A stretch of 28,140 bases of DNA from Plakobranchus ocellatus (taxonomy: Eukaryota > Mollusca > Gastropoda > Plakobranchidae). A program made the translations under genes and the position numbers. The DNA is taken from positions 351,512 to 379,651 of the forward strand of contig BLXT01002790.1 in the NCBI GenBank assembly GCA_019648995.1, in the 5' to 3' direction. Position 1 is the first letter of the stretch, and each line of letters opens with the position of its first letter. The notes under the pieces were generated by a model, which searched no databases, was not told the origin of the DNA, and saw only the letters and a program-made list of their open reading frames with translations. Below are positions 10,061 through 22,880 of this stretch, one piece after another.

Positions 10061-11039
10061 TTTTGGTCCAACCCTTTGAATTTCAAATTAGGAGGACTTT
10101 GACACCAAGGAACCACTCACAATATGAGTATAATCTTTCAAGTATTAGCTTTCATATAAACACTACTTTTTTGGAGGTGGTTCCTTCGTGCGGAAATCCT
10201 TCTTTCAATTTTTGAGTTTTCCCAAGTATTATTTATGTGATTGAGGTACTAGATCACAGTATTTCGGATATCTATATCCTACCTTTTTAAGAGGCTTGCG
10301 CTCCTGGAAAGCATTTTTTGAAAGATAAGCTTGGAAACCAGTAACCGGTAACCTTCGTGTTGACTTCAGCCGCGCAGTGTTTAATCTCTCGACAAGAGGT
10401 CTTGATTTCTACAAAGACTTTAATAGTTTTTAATTTTTTTTTCCGAAGGCTTGATTCTATTGCTGCCCAAGGTCTTGGAGCACTAATGTCGATTTTGTTT
10501 CTAATCTTGATATGATTCTTGCTTGGATATCTAGATCTAATGGGCTCTACAAAACTGCTATTGTTGATTCAGCTAAGGGTTATATGAGTTCACGGCTACA
10601 TACAGTTTGTTGTCCTCGTACCTCAGGCAGTTTTGAAGGGTCATTTATCTGAGTCAAAGGTGATGACCTTTAATACTCTCAAAGATGTAACGATTTTTTT
10701 TTTTTGGAGAATCTTAATAAAAATATTTACTGCTTTCATTGACACACTCTTTCCAATAGTTACATCACTGGAATATTTATTTCAAACTTAGAAATAAAAA
10801 TTAAAATGTATGGGTAAAGATACCGGAAGTATCTCAACAGTAAACGGTAATCTCGTTTTTAATTTGCATAATTCCATGTTCATGGCGAACGGCGTCCCGA
10901 TAGACAAGATTCACCTTACTTTGTATATACGAAACAACACTCTCTGGTATGAATGTAACAATTTGTTGTTTTTTATTCTTTATTACACACATTATTGCTC
11001 AAATTTGTCTCAAGCTATTGTTCTGTGAAAAAATCTAAA
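10061..11039. other. Spacer DNA, no gene recognised
   Basis: Mixed sequence, somewhat less AT-rich than the introns around 10320-10620. It may include older LINE parts (the endonuclease side of the 9130-10060 copy) but I could not read motifs. The open frame at 10810-11028 begins with a fairly complex peptide but has no recognisable homology and lacks splice context. Confidence 0.35.
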
Positions 11040-11180
11040 CCAGATCTAGATCTAGACACTAGATTTAATATTCTGGCTCGCACTCGTCGCAACACAGGTA
11101 GGCCCTAGAGGGAAAGTAAGGACGACTGTACTTTCAGTAACAGACCCTAGATTCTAGGTGTTCTAGTCTAGATTCTTAAT
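11040..11180. repeat. CTAG/AGATCTAGA-rich tract
   Basis: Contains AGATCTAGATCTAGACACTAG, CCCTAGATTCTAGG, TTCTAGTCTAGATTC and ATCTAGAC within 140 bases. The same word family recurs at 22245-22275 and 23640-24245, so it is probably a dispersed simple or satellite-like repeat of this genome. Confidence 0.6.
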
Positions 11181-11639
11181 CTAGACATAATGAAAGCACA
11201 TTAAAAAAATATATTAGAATGTATGGGCAATTGAGCAGAATTAAATGAGGTTAAATTGTCGGGATAATCCTGAGAACCAAAGATTTCTCCATCTTCCTCC
11301 ATCACCCATCGTCGCCATCGACCATTGATTGAGGAGATAAATGTAGCAGACAAAAATGTGGAGAAATTGTCATTCTCCGAATGTAACATTATTAACATTA
11401 TCTTATAAACTGGTCCTGCAAAACTCTTCATTTCATCATCAGGTAATGAGGGTAGATTTAGGAGACAAATCTGTCTTAGATGAAAAAATATTTCAATTCA
11501 ACATCATTGCAATAGATCTAGATGTCAGACTCCTCAAACATGATTTGAGATTGTCCCAAAAACATCATTTTTTCAACATACACAAATATGCAGATATCAT
11601 ACAGCAAAAAGATAATTTAATGCTGAATTCAAATTCAAG

Positions 11640-11830
11640 ATTTTTCAGACGGAGAGATCATCTCCTCACCCCAGTGGCGCACATTTGGAGATAGCTTTAG
11701 CTAGCACCCGAGTGCCCGGCTGGCGAAGCTTGCTCACTATAAAAAATTGAGTGTGGCAGAGAGGGCTTGGGTGATTTGTCGAGTGCATTGATTGAAACTA
11801 CTTAGCCATGGCGTTGTTTGTTATAAAACC
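11640..11830 (+). promoter_or_regulatory. Possible promoter patch with TATA-like box
   Basis: A CG-richer patch (CACCCGAGTGCCCGGCTGGCG) is followed by CTATAAAAAA at 11737-11746 and, 60-70 bases on, by GCCATGGCG at 11805-11813. The ATG opens only an 18-codon frame. It could be a transposon promoter or an upstream WTAP start site; evidence is positional only. Confidence 0.2.
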
Positions 11831-12569
11831 TATTAAAACCGTACACTTTTTGAATACTAAATTGTAAATAGCTCATTGCCTTTATCATTCATTTCTTTTT
11901 TTCAAAAGAACAAATATTACTTACAAATATATGAAAAAGGGATGGAGTGTACAGAGATCAAGGCCTATGCTAACTGGCTCTCCTCAAGGACAGAATCTTG
12001 CGTGCATTTTGCAGCATTGCCTTTCAGTAACAATTTATAGTCAATCTACTTTAGGATTGAGCAACAAGATTATAAGTCAGTTTTTAATTCTAACATTAGG
12101 ATGAGAAAACAGTACATGTACACCACAGCACAATTCTAAAAAAAAATTTTTTTTTACTAATTTGCTATCCTCCTTTTTCTCATCAAACCAAAGCTAGGCC
12201 TACTCTCAAGCCTGGGTCACTGACTTGCATTATTGAACTAACTGTACCAAGTGAAGAATAAAACGTTTCCTAAGTTTTCAAGTAATAAAGTATATCCTTT
12301 TGTTTACAACAGTATTACATGTAGGCCTATAACTTTTGCTAGTATTATTGACCTTAGTGTCACCAGTCATTGACATGATGTTAATGTGTATCGTTAACGG
12401 GAAAGGGCAGTGTTCTAAATCTACCTTCTATCAAGAATGAGTTAGTAACCTTGCTCTCATTCTAAAAGTAAGAGTATACACAAAGCATCCCTTTACCCAA
12501 TTACACATATTTACACTTCTAGTTCTAAGTTATAAACACATACAGAGATCAGAGAATCATAAAGACAGT

Positions 12570-12900
12570 GAGGTAAGGCAAAACGCCGCCTCTTTCCCCT
12601 CATCTGTCCATCTCATAGGGCCCTACTTCACATCAATTATATTATGTCAGGAAGGAAGAAACCTGCGAAATTTCTAGGATTTCATTGGTTGATAATTACA
12701 GAGATTACACAGTAATCCGCAAGATTGACACGTGAATAATAAAGGAAAACTTTGACTTAGAAGCAGGTCTATTTACAAAGCCAGTACATCGACTTTCTCC
12801 AGATGGGAGGAGCAAAGATGATAAACTGGCTCGCCGCGCCTCCCGAATCTTCCTCTCAGTCAAGCCGATATATCGGCATGGCGCGGATCTTGGGTTAAGT
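12570..12900. promoter_or_regulatory. Candidate SOD2/WTAP promoter region (locally CG-rich)
   Basis: In the 7.7 kb between two divergent genes this is one of two patches where CG dinucleotides cluster: AACGCCGCC near 12582, CTCGCCGCGCCTCCCGAA at 12829-12846, and GGCGCGG near 12881. It also has CACGTG near 12730 and the perfect 14-base palindrome GCCGATATATCGGC at 12864-12877. WTAP's first coding exon starts at an acceptor (16799/16800), so a non-coding first exon must lie upstream; this patch is a reasonable home for it. Inference only. Confidence 0.3.
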
Positions 12901-13151
12901 TACAACAAAAACAATAAAGCAATAAAGATAATTTTCAGACACAGAAGGTTTTTGACTTTTACCAGAAAAAAATCTTCCTAAATTCTCTATACTATTCTCT
13001 TTTAAATATATAATGTATCACAGACAAGATTTCATAGTATTATGGAGAATAATAATGTGGTCAATAAAGCAATTTAAAAAGAACGATTCCTCACATACAC
13101 AATTATACTGTGTGTCGGCCGTTCTGACACCCACAATAACCATCATCATCA

Positions 13152-13510
13152 TCAAGTGCCTTGCTTGTAAGCGTTGGCGATCATGTCCCTCCACAAATCC
13201 CTATCTTTGACGGCGGCCAGTGTATCTGACACTTTTTCTGGTCCAAGCCATGTGGCCAGTCCATCCATTATCTTCTCCCTTTGTCTTCCTCTGCTTCTTT
13301 TTCCTTCAAACTTTCCTGCTGTTACCAAATGTTCCAGTTTTCCTCTTCTCATCAAGTGGCCCAGAAAGGTGGCTTGACGTTTCCTTATAGTTCTGACTAG
13401 TGATCTTTTATTAGCTTCATTCAGAACTCTCTCATTTGTTTTTTTTTTTGCGGTCCAAGGTATCAGGAGCATTCTTCTAAGGAACTACATTTCTGTTGCT
13501 TCTAGCTTAT
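13152..13510 (-). mobile_element. 5'-truncated LINE, C-terminal end with (TGA)n-type tail
   Basis: On the minus strand a frame reads KLEATEM-stop-FLRRMLLIPWTAKK, then NERVLNEANKRSLVRTIRKR, FLGHLMRRGKLEHLV and RSRGRQREKIMDGLATW, ending DLWRDMIANAYKQGT. This is the familiar C-terminal tail of many animal LINE polyproteins. The TAG after EATEM replaces what is normally Trp, so the copy is dead. It ends in repeated TGATGATGATGA (13142-13157), as expected for LINEs with microsatellite 3' tails. The copy covers only the last 115 or so codons. It comes from another insertion than the 9130-10060 remnant, since it covers a different part and is much better preserved. Confidence 0.8.
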
Positions 13511-13518
13511 TTTGAAGT

Positions 13519-13590
13519 TATTTTTGAAGGCTCTATGGTTATTGCTTAGCAAATTCAAAATAAGCAACAACCATAGAGCCTACAAAAAGA
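13519..13590. repeat. 30-base imperfect inverted repeat, 12-base loop
   Basis: Arms 13519-13548 and 13561-13590 pair with three mismatches; the inner 21 bases (AGGCTCTATGGTTATTGCTTA and its partner) have one. The loop is GCAAATTCAAAA. It sits directly at the truncated 5' edge of the LINE fragment, so it may be a fold-back made during insertion or the end of a small inverted-repeat element. Confidence 0.75.
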
Positions 13591-16500
13591 CAACAAAATT
13601 TCTGTCAAAACATAAGAATCCTATGATTTTGAATATACAGTATGTCAATGGCAAGCCTAATGCGCAATGTAATGCTTGGAAGCCATCCAGATGCTTATAT
13701 ATGGTTAAGATTTTTTTTATCTCTGAAATTATAGATCTAAAGAACCGTTCTAGTTGTAGTAGCAGTCTTTCAGGGGACATGGCAAACAATCAAACTCTAA
13801 GCCTATAAGATTGAAGAGGTGTGAATGCTTGTTCACTGAACATGTTGGTGGACTTTTTTTGGCACACACAGACAAAAACATCCCAAACTTCTGCTCCACA
13901 AACTGACAAAGCGATATTGAAACTGAAAGTGAAATTCCGGATATTAGAATGAGGTGAGACGCAGTGCATGTCCAGCCATCTTCTGTGTCTAGCAGTCAAA
14001 AAGCTTCATTAAAATCACAAACTTTGGTTTATTATGGACGTTTTCATTCCTCTTTATGATACTGAACTGTTTTCTGCCAATATTTTATAATTATATCACC
14101 ACAGTCTATTGAACATCGCGGCTACACATCTTGTGTAGTTGACAGTCAGGTTTTTGCGACTGGTTAATGAAAGTTGAAAGTGCATTTAAAAAATACTGTT
14201 GATGCTAAAAATGCAGAAAAATCTTCAAAGAATGTTTTTAGATATCACAAAAACGGGAAAGAATGTGTGTGGCATTTTATGACAACCTGAAAGCAAAAAT
14301 AAATTAAGTAAAATATATAAATCCATTAAAAAGGCATAATCTTGCTTTTGAAGTTTTTTCACATCATTGGCAGTGCATAATACATATTAACAAGCGTAAA
14401 TCATGTTTTTTTATAATAAATTAAATGTGCAAATCAAAGCTTGCTTTTTGGGACAAGTGTGTGGAATCCGCCAAATGTGTTATAATGCTCTTATGCAAAA
14501 CTTTTACCTTCAGTGATCAGACATATGGGGCCTTACTTCCCATAGATCTAAGTACAAAAGACATTTGATAAATCAACATTCTTTTTAGTGATTAAATATA
14601 TACATTTGGTAAGGTAGCAGACATTATGATTGCACCAATCAACATGTCTGTGTTCCTGTGCTTTCTCATAGCTTAATGTTTTCTCCTGTCTAATTGAAAC
14701 CCACCTGTTTGTTGATAAGTTGATGGGTTTTTTTTGTAGTTTCTGGTGTGTTGAAAATGAACTTTAAATGTCTGTCTTTTAAGTTTCTAATTTTGGTAAT
14801 TTTGTCTTAAATGACCAATATATGACATGTGGCCCAAGACATACCCCTTTAATGAATCTAGAGTTCATGCACTCTCTGTGACGCACTCTGCATCATAGGT
14901 AGGCAGCAGCCCATTGAGAAAAAGAGCGGGCGCCTCATTGTAGCAAAGGGCAGCATACGCATTGCTGTGTCAGTGCTATTTTAATACACTATGCAATTAG
15001 CACAAAGCAATAGCAGGAGAAATTGCAATCTTAGCTAAAGAGGGGGAAGGAGAGACCCCTACATGGAAAGAGATGAAGGTAATATATAAGAAGAGTAAAA
15101 GAGAAAGAAGTGATAGACAAACAGAGAGCTTGAAAAGGAGAGACAATGGAGCTTAAATACAAGAAAATTATTATATCCAGTCCATAAAATACTGTATAAT
15201 GTGTGGATTGAAATTATGAGAAACATGGTACACTAACAAGCTTCCTCCTCTCTATGTTTTCAATCACTCATAACTGAGTAAGAAGAGCCGTCAAACTCAT
15301 ACTTTTTACACACAGGATAGTCCGTACATTTATTGTATGTGGAAACTCATCTTTTTCCTGTGAAAGAGCTATTGCCGTGACTGGCCACACTAGAACTGGA
15401 AGGCACAACTGCTACCAAATTATTTAAGAAAACCCAAAGGGCAGATAACATCTCACCGATGAATTCTTTCTCCAAAAAAGGTCCATGGGTGAATTTCTTT
15501 TCAAACTATTGTGTTTAAATCTTTATGTAGAATATATTTTGTTGCTGTTTATTAACAGATTTATATCTGCAATACTTCTACTTTGAGACATTGTCCATAA
15601 TTAGAAATGGCTTTAAGAGTGTCTGATCATCACTGAAATGCAGTTTTGTATGAGTCTGTCCACAAAATATAATGATGCACCTGTAAACCTACTAACTAAT
15701 AAAACATTTCATAATATATATTTGCTGTGCATGATACATCATAATTGGGATTGCCAGGAGATCATCTTCTTCAATACTTCTAAAGCTGAAAACATATATC
15801 TTACCTTTTGAAATCCAAATAGAAAGTTAAAGCACTGCTAAGGTCACTAGTATAATTTGAAGTGTGCCTGTTTCCAAAAGTCCTGATTTATCCAGTACAC
15901 TTACTGTAAAATACTACATGAAAGGATATCTTTTGAAAATGAATAGAAAAAAATTCTGATTGATTTTTAACTGACACACAACATGAATATTTTATTCATA
16001 ATTTCTTAAGATTTACCACTTAGCATTGTTGCTTCAGACTTTTTTTTTTTGTTGTTGTAAAAATAAATAAGTGGCAGATATTTTTATTGTTACATTTCGT
16101 GACAAATCAAGTAAACAATTCTTTACATATTATATATCAAAATCTCTTTTGAAGAAATGTTGGCCCTCTGTTCATGAAACTTGTTGTGGCAATTCATGGA
16201 TTAAACCGAGGCAGTTTTTCTTAAATGTTTATAGGACTATATTGGATTTGAATTTTTAGAAAAAAATCTGGACCAAAGGAAAGCTATCTGAGTGAAAGTG
16301 TAGTCTGCTGTTTATAGAGCTGTCAGTGTTGTTGTAATTAATAACTTAATATTTCGATTCATGTATGACAGTTCAGAGTTTACTATTTTTTCAATTCGTT
16401 GCAAGTCCAAAGATAAACAACTTATTTTATATTACTGATCTTTTGGCATTTCTGTTCTGTTCAGCACATGAGAGAGCTGTATGTGATAAAAACAATGTTA

Positions 16501-16799
16501 TTCATGTTATTTTTTCATCAGCTGTAGTGCAACTGAGTGCACCTATCTTTGCTTCAAATTAAGCTGCTGTTATGATGAAAATTTTCAACTAAAAATTATG
16601 TCTTTACAAAATAAAACAATACCAAAAATATGTTTGAATGTTCTGTACAGCTTCTTCAGTAAAAAAAAAGTTATTTCTAGTCGGCAGCAACATTGTTTTT
16701 TTCTTTGGAATCTAGATTTTATATTGTTTCTATTGCATTTTGGTAATAAGTGTGAGTAATGCGGTATTAAAATTTTACTATTTTTTCTCTTCTTTTCAG
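13591..16799. other. Spacer / WTAP 5' non-coding region, no gene recognised
   Basis: AT-rich with scattered short open frames (13790-13999 minus, 16071-16259, 16365-16562) that lack conserved motifs or good splice signals. Part of it should be the intron preceding WTAP's first coding exon. Purine-rich sequence near 15040-15150 and a slightly CG-richer patch near 14870-14960 are the only local changes in composition. Confidence 0.4.
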
Positions 16800-16842
16800 A
16801 ATTTGGAGTGAGATGTCTGAAACTTCTTTGTCTCCAAAAAGG
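16800..16842 (+). CDS. WTAP: WTAP exon with start codon (10 codons)
   Basis: Acceptor CTTCTTTTCAG at 16789-16799, 13 bases of 5' UTR, ATG at 16813, then MSETSLSPKR to donor AGG|GTAAAC. Because the exon starts with an acceptor, transcription begins in an unseen upstream exon. Confidence 0.85.
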
Positions 16843-18439
16843 GTAAACATACTTAATATGTATTATGTGTTCTCCTTTGTAGAAAATTATTTTAATGTCA
16901 TTATAACAAGGGTAGAAGTTACAGTCATGCAAAGGTGGCTTAGGTCAAAATGGAGATTTATTACAAGTATGAAAGTTCTATATATTTCTTATGGTATCAG
17001 GTATGGTTAAAGAAGATGTGCAATTGTCGGGCTCTGATTTTGAATTACTGGTTAATTTTGTTTGAAGAAGCCTGAGTAAAACATGAAAATCATTTATATT
17101 GAACTAGGAATTTTTATTACAGCTTAAACGCTGCTATTTTAGTGATTTGTGCCTAGTTAGCACTGAATGCATAGAAGTGTTCAATAATAGACTTTCAGAC
17201 TGCTCATGAACTCAAACCTAATCTCTAATTTTTTCTCTGCAATCAGAATTTAGTCAAAAAATTTATCAGCTTCAAATCAGATTGTTGAATCAGTAGATGT
17301 CTTCTCTTGAGCTTTGACATTTTTTTGAGAGTGAAGGTTCACATAAGTGTTTATGACAGGGCAAACGTTTAACTTTGAAAAATAAAAGTATTTATTGTCG
17401 TTGGATAATAAATTCCTACAGCTTGATTTAGACGTAAAATGGTTAAGATTGTGCTTCTACTTTTTTTCTTTCTCTATTCTCGACCATATTTATCCTTAAG
17501 TGTCTCTTTCTTCCCTCTTAAATTATTTAGAGAGTTTTAAATCTAGCTTAGATCCATAAGATGCTGGCTACAACCAAGGTTTGGATCAGGGTTTCATAAG
17601 GGGGAAAATAGTGCGGGCAAACTTTCTAAAGCAACCCTGAACCTGCAGTATCATCTCAAAATCTCATAAACTGTCCAACCTTTAAAATAAAATCAAATAT
17701 CAATACCATTTCACAAGAAAATTGGGATTTGATGTGTAAACTCCATCTTGGTCACATATGGCCCACCCAGTACTTTTGAATAATGAGAAAACAGACTCGA
17801 TGTTGTCCAACATACATTGTTGAATGCTTAGATAATACAAAATATCTCACATGTACAGACTGCCTAGTGATGAGTCCCATAATTAGTTACTAAAGGAACT
17901 AGGTGTTTATGGAAATATCTGAGGCTATGTGCGGCAGTATTTTTGTTTTTCATTGGGCTCTTATCATAGTTAACTTCAAAAGATTTCCTACTAGCCATAG
18001 CAGTTGAGCACATCAATTCATAAATCTTGTGATTGCAATGGCTTAAAAATTAGTATTTAAATCAGTTTTGGATGCACACTAGCTGTGATTGTGAAAATTA
18101 ACCAAATAACTTCTTAACATAACCATAAAATCACTATTAACAGTTTTAGTTCATTCATCAAGAAGTAAAGAGACAAACTTTTTTTTTTTTTTAAACATGA
18201 AGCTAATGCTAATATTCTCCAACTGGACATGAATTTTATCTCACTGATTTTTAATTGGCTTTTAACAATCAGTCAAGAAATAACCAGTATGTAGATTTAA
18301 ATCTTTAAATCTTTTTGAAGTCTTGATATTTGTGGGGCACCAAAGCAAATGGGTCACAAGTCAGATCTTGAACATTTTGAACTGTGCACACCCTTGCACT
18401 AGAGTGGTTGAAAATTGTTACTGACCCAAAAAAGTAATT

Positions 18440-18473
<34 letters not shown>

Positions 18474-21400
18474 TACACATTGTATATATGTGTGTGTGTG
18501 TGTGTGTTTTATTTCTTTTTCTTGCAAGGGCTTGCATTGTAAGCTTACATATTATGCTCATAGTTCAAAATGTCTAAAATCTAACTTTTGACTGATTTGC
18601 TGATGTTGCCTCACATAAAGATATACCTCTATCTAAAGCTTTGAAATTCTGGAGGAATATAGAAAACATGATCAAGAAAAGAGTTATGGTAGAAACAATA
18701 TCTTAAAATTGTCACTCTTATCGAATTCATTGAGATCAATATTTAAGCCTAACTGTTGTGGGTTTTTTAATGGCACCAAACTTTGTAGTCAATGTAAAGA
18801 CAGGGTAGAGGATGTGGTCAGCTCTTGTAAATATCTGTATGCGTGATTGCTAATCATGTATTCTGCGTTTTAATTAAACTATTTTTCTTGAGAATAATCA
18901 GTGCCAATTCCGTCTTTTACATAAGTCCTCTTTTGGTATTTGTGTGCCACCATAAAAAGAGACAGTTTATAGAAAAATCACCCATAAAGTAATTTTTTTT
19001 AACTGATAAGCCAGATGCGTCCTGGAGAACATTTGTCTCTAATCCCCCCTGAAAAAAATATCAAATTCTTCTACACTCCTAAAGAGTATAAGAGAAACTT
19101 TCATTTTTCCTTGTTTGTTTGTTTGTTTTTCAGCCACGCCTTGATTTTGATGATAGTGCAAGCAAAGACGAGCATTCTGAAAAATACCGGTAAAGACAGT
19201 ATTTTTTTTTTTCTTTTTGGTTTCTAATTTTATTTTCATATTATTGATATTGATACCATCAACCAAGATGTAGTTACAGCATTGCTCTCTCTGAAGAAAT
19301 AAAACTAAAGCTTAAATTGAGTTAAAAATATGAAAAAATCACTCTATAAAATTTGCTGAATGTTTTTGGGATAGATGATGACTTTGTTTTTAATTTATTA
19401 AGTCATTTTGTATATTATGTATATCGTTGTGAAATGTGGTGAGTGTAGTAGGTAGGCTGACTCTACATTGATTGATTTAACTAAATAACATCGAAATGAG
19501 TACCAGACCTTTTTTGTAGAAATGCTTCGCAAAAAGAAAAAAAATCTACTGCACCAGTTTGTATGCTTTTATGGGGATTTAAAATACATATTTCTTCTCC
19601 TACATGCGGTATAAATTCCAAGTTCTCTAGCTGAGAATCTGAAATAAGTGTGAGCCTGCATTGTTTTCATCTCATGTTTTTCTTCTGTTAATTTTTTTCT
19701 TTGTTTTTGTTTCAATTTTGTTTAACATTTTATAGTCATATCAGGATTAAAATTTAATATCATAATTTAAAAATTTTTTTTTGCAGAAGTCGAGATCGTG
19801 AAAGGGAGCAAGATGATCAGAGTAGTTATTCCAACTCCCATTCAAAGCACAAAAAGCGTTTAGAGCCAGGTAAACTTGAAGTTTTTTGCTTTCTCTTCAA
19901 TTTCTCTTGGGTGGGAGGAAAGAGAGACAGGAAGAGCACCTGTCATGGTTGTCCTTAAAAATGTATTGGTGATGTTTTTTTACCTGTTTTTATTTATTAT
20001 GTTTTCTAAAAGATTGATTTGAAAACTTGCTATTGTAAATATATTTGAGTATTGCACAAGCCATTTTTTAATATCTATCTTTGCTACAAAGACCTAACAC
20101 CTCCTCAAATTTATTTTTTTTATCATTGCCCTGAAATTTGAAATTTAGCAACTATGATTTAATATTTGTTGCTGCATGTCTCATGTTTTGAACTGTATCA
20201 CATTGTTGGGCAAGCCTCAATGAACCAGATCTGAGGATCAGACTTCTGTTCTAAGAAAATATTAAATTATGTTTTCCTTTTTAATGTAATTTTGCACTTA
20301 ACAATATGCCTTTTTCTTTTTTCAATTTTAAAGTTACAATACAGCACAAAACAACATATCGCCTATATATATTTGCTATCAAACTCCACAAAAAGTAAAA
20401 TGCCCATGCATATCTTATGACTTGCTTGGATTGATCTCAGATGTTTGCATAAGAGAGAAGTGTTTATTTCATTAATGAGCAAGATCACACATCAACTTTT
20501 TTTAATGATTTTTATAAATTGTCAATTCGTCATATCTTTCTTATATCGAATAATGAAGGAAAAAAAAATGTCTTCAATTTAGTGTGTGCAACAGTAGAAT
20601 GCTGTCCTTGTATTACAACTAAAAAAAATTATTCCAAAAAATGCATCAGATTATGATAATACAAAAGTGTCAAATTCATTTCACATTTTGCCCTGGCTCA
20701 AGCAGAGAAAATCTTTTCCTAAGAGAAGGAGCCAGAGCTGCTTAAAGAAGGCTTATACCTGTCTTATGTTATGTTTTTAAGCCAATGACAAGACCTGCAG
20801 GATTATGTTAAATAACGAAAAAAAAAGGCAAAGTGAATATAACAATGTATTTTCATCACCACCTTAATTCTTTCAGTTGAAGACGATGAAGGTAAAGATG
20901 AAGATTGCAAAGCTAAGCTCAGCGGTGCAGAAACTGCCAGGCGAGAGCATACTCTTGTCATGAGATTAGCAAATAAAGAGCAAGAACTTCAAGAATGTAT
21001 GGTGAGTGTTACATTTTTCTTGTTGGTTGTTCTACTTTACTCTGTTGGGGTTTTTTTTTTGTTTTTGTTTTCGTTTTTTTCTTAATCAAAGATAAAAAAA
21101 AAGTAATATATATATAGGTCAGTCAAGACTTTGTGGTTTTTGTTCAGCAATGTTGTGCTATTCTCGTGCACCATCATAGTGCCTTTATGTAGTTAGTCTG
21201 CCAGAAAGAAGATTAAAGCTCACTTGCAGGATTAAATGAACATGTTTGGGCAATTGGAGACACGGAATCTTATTTTTTGTAAAACGGTAACATTGTCAGT
21301 ATGTCCAGCAAGGTTGTATAAAGTAGTATTTTTCACTTTGAGGTTGTATTGGTAGGGAAAAGTTGAATAATGGCACCCGAGGTCCGTTTTTTGTTAATGC

Positions 21401-22820
21401 GGGCTGTCTTGTAACATGATAGTAAGCAAAGAGAGTGAGAGAGGTATGTAGAACCCATCATTCTGCATCCATGGGTGCCTTTCAAGTTATTTCATTCTTT
21501 GTTGGCTTTCCTTCCCATGATGTCGCACATACATGTAATGGCGTGTGAGAAGGGTCAACTACATAAACATGCGACATATTTTCCCGCGATCTTCAAATAA
21601 GGGCTTTCACAATTCTCAGTCCCCAATTATTGACATGCATGATGGTCTTTTGTGGGTAGCTGTAGAGGAAATTGTGTGTGTGTATATAATAAATGGGGGG
21701 GGGGGGAGAATCAGGCCTACAGTTTGTGATCCTTTTTTCTTCAGCCAACCTAGGACAATGTAGAACTGCGTGTAATCATTTTTTCAGTTTGATGCGAACA
21801 TTGTTTATGAGAGTGATGTCCCTTGAACAGTTCTAAGGAACGTCGCCATTTGAAAATTTATGGTTGAACATGGTAAGAATACTAAGTTAAAAAAAAAAAA
21901 AACATATGATGATCCATCAAGCCATTCAAGATAGTGAATCCTTCCCTACAAACAAATTTTTTTTTTACCTATGAATTTACAATTTGAAGCAGCTGAAGTA
22001 TGGAAAACTTAAGTTGTTCTTGTACTGCACATGTCAGCTTTAGATCTTGGCCTCGATTCTTTGTTTCATTGGTACAATATTGTTTTCATCAAACAAAGGA
22101 AAGGCAGAGATAATAAAAACCAGAATGAGCACAATATGCATGGCTTCATTTATCAACAAGCATCGTTCAGATTATGATTTAGACACACCTCAATGTCTTC
22201 TATTTTGAGACATTCTTTTAATCTTCACCAAGGTTCATATTACCGAAGTCTAGATCTAGATCTAGACCCTAGACCTTTGCAAATGTAATGCAGGATTGAT
22301 GCCAAAGTTTATTAGTTTGTAAGGCTATGGGAAATCAGCCTTGTTGGATAGATGACCAAGAAATGCTAAAAAAAAATTATTTCGTAGAATTTCCGACAAA
22401 GAGAATGGTAGGCTTGAGTATTTTGAACCCTCCATTTCAATCTTTGAACACTTACAATAGAAAAGTAGTGAGAACCATGCCTGAAAAGAAAGAGGCCTTT
22501 AAAGTCCAGATGTGTATCATCTGATGATGTTGATATATCTGTTAGTTGTTTTGTTTTGTTTTTTCCGCATCAATCTAGACTACGTGTTTTCTTTAAATTT
22601 AATTAACATACAATGGATCATAATTAATTTGCAGACCTGCCAACTTTCCGTTTTCGGCGGGAAAAATTCCTGTGAGTGCCCACAAATTCCGTTTTCCAGG
22701 CTGCCCCGCTATAATCCCGTTCAGTTGTCCCAATGGACGATGGAAAGGAAAAAAATTATCTCGTTTTATCCTTTCGATACATCCAATAACAACCGACGTG
22801 TACACACACACACTCACACA

Positions 22821-22880
<60 letters not shown>

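Noticed and set aside
10810..11028. 72-codon plus-strand frame beginning MGKDTGSISTVNG
   Set aside because: The first half has complex composition but the second half is low-grade. It could be a fragment of an old element; I cannot support a gene.
11201..11694. Overlapping frames, 112 codons plus and 76 codons minus
   Set aside because: No motif, no splice context and no homology recognised; the two strands are open together, which fits chance. Kept only as part of the spacer.
13512..13808. 98-codon plus frame and 69-codon minus frame
   Set aside because: They overlap the inverted repeat beside the LINE and show no recognisable protein.
16585..17010. Frames of 115 codons (minus) and 65 codons (plus) around WTAP exon 1
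   Set aside because: The plus frame is WTAP exon 1 read into its intron; the minus frame has no features and crosses the exon antisense.
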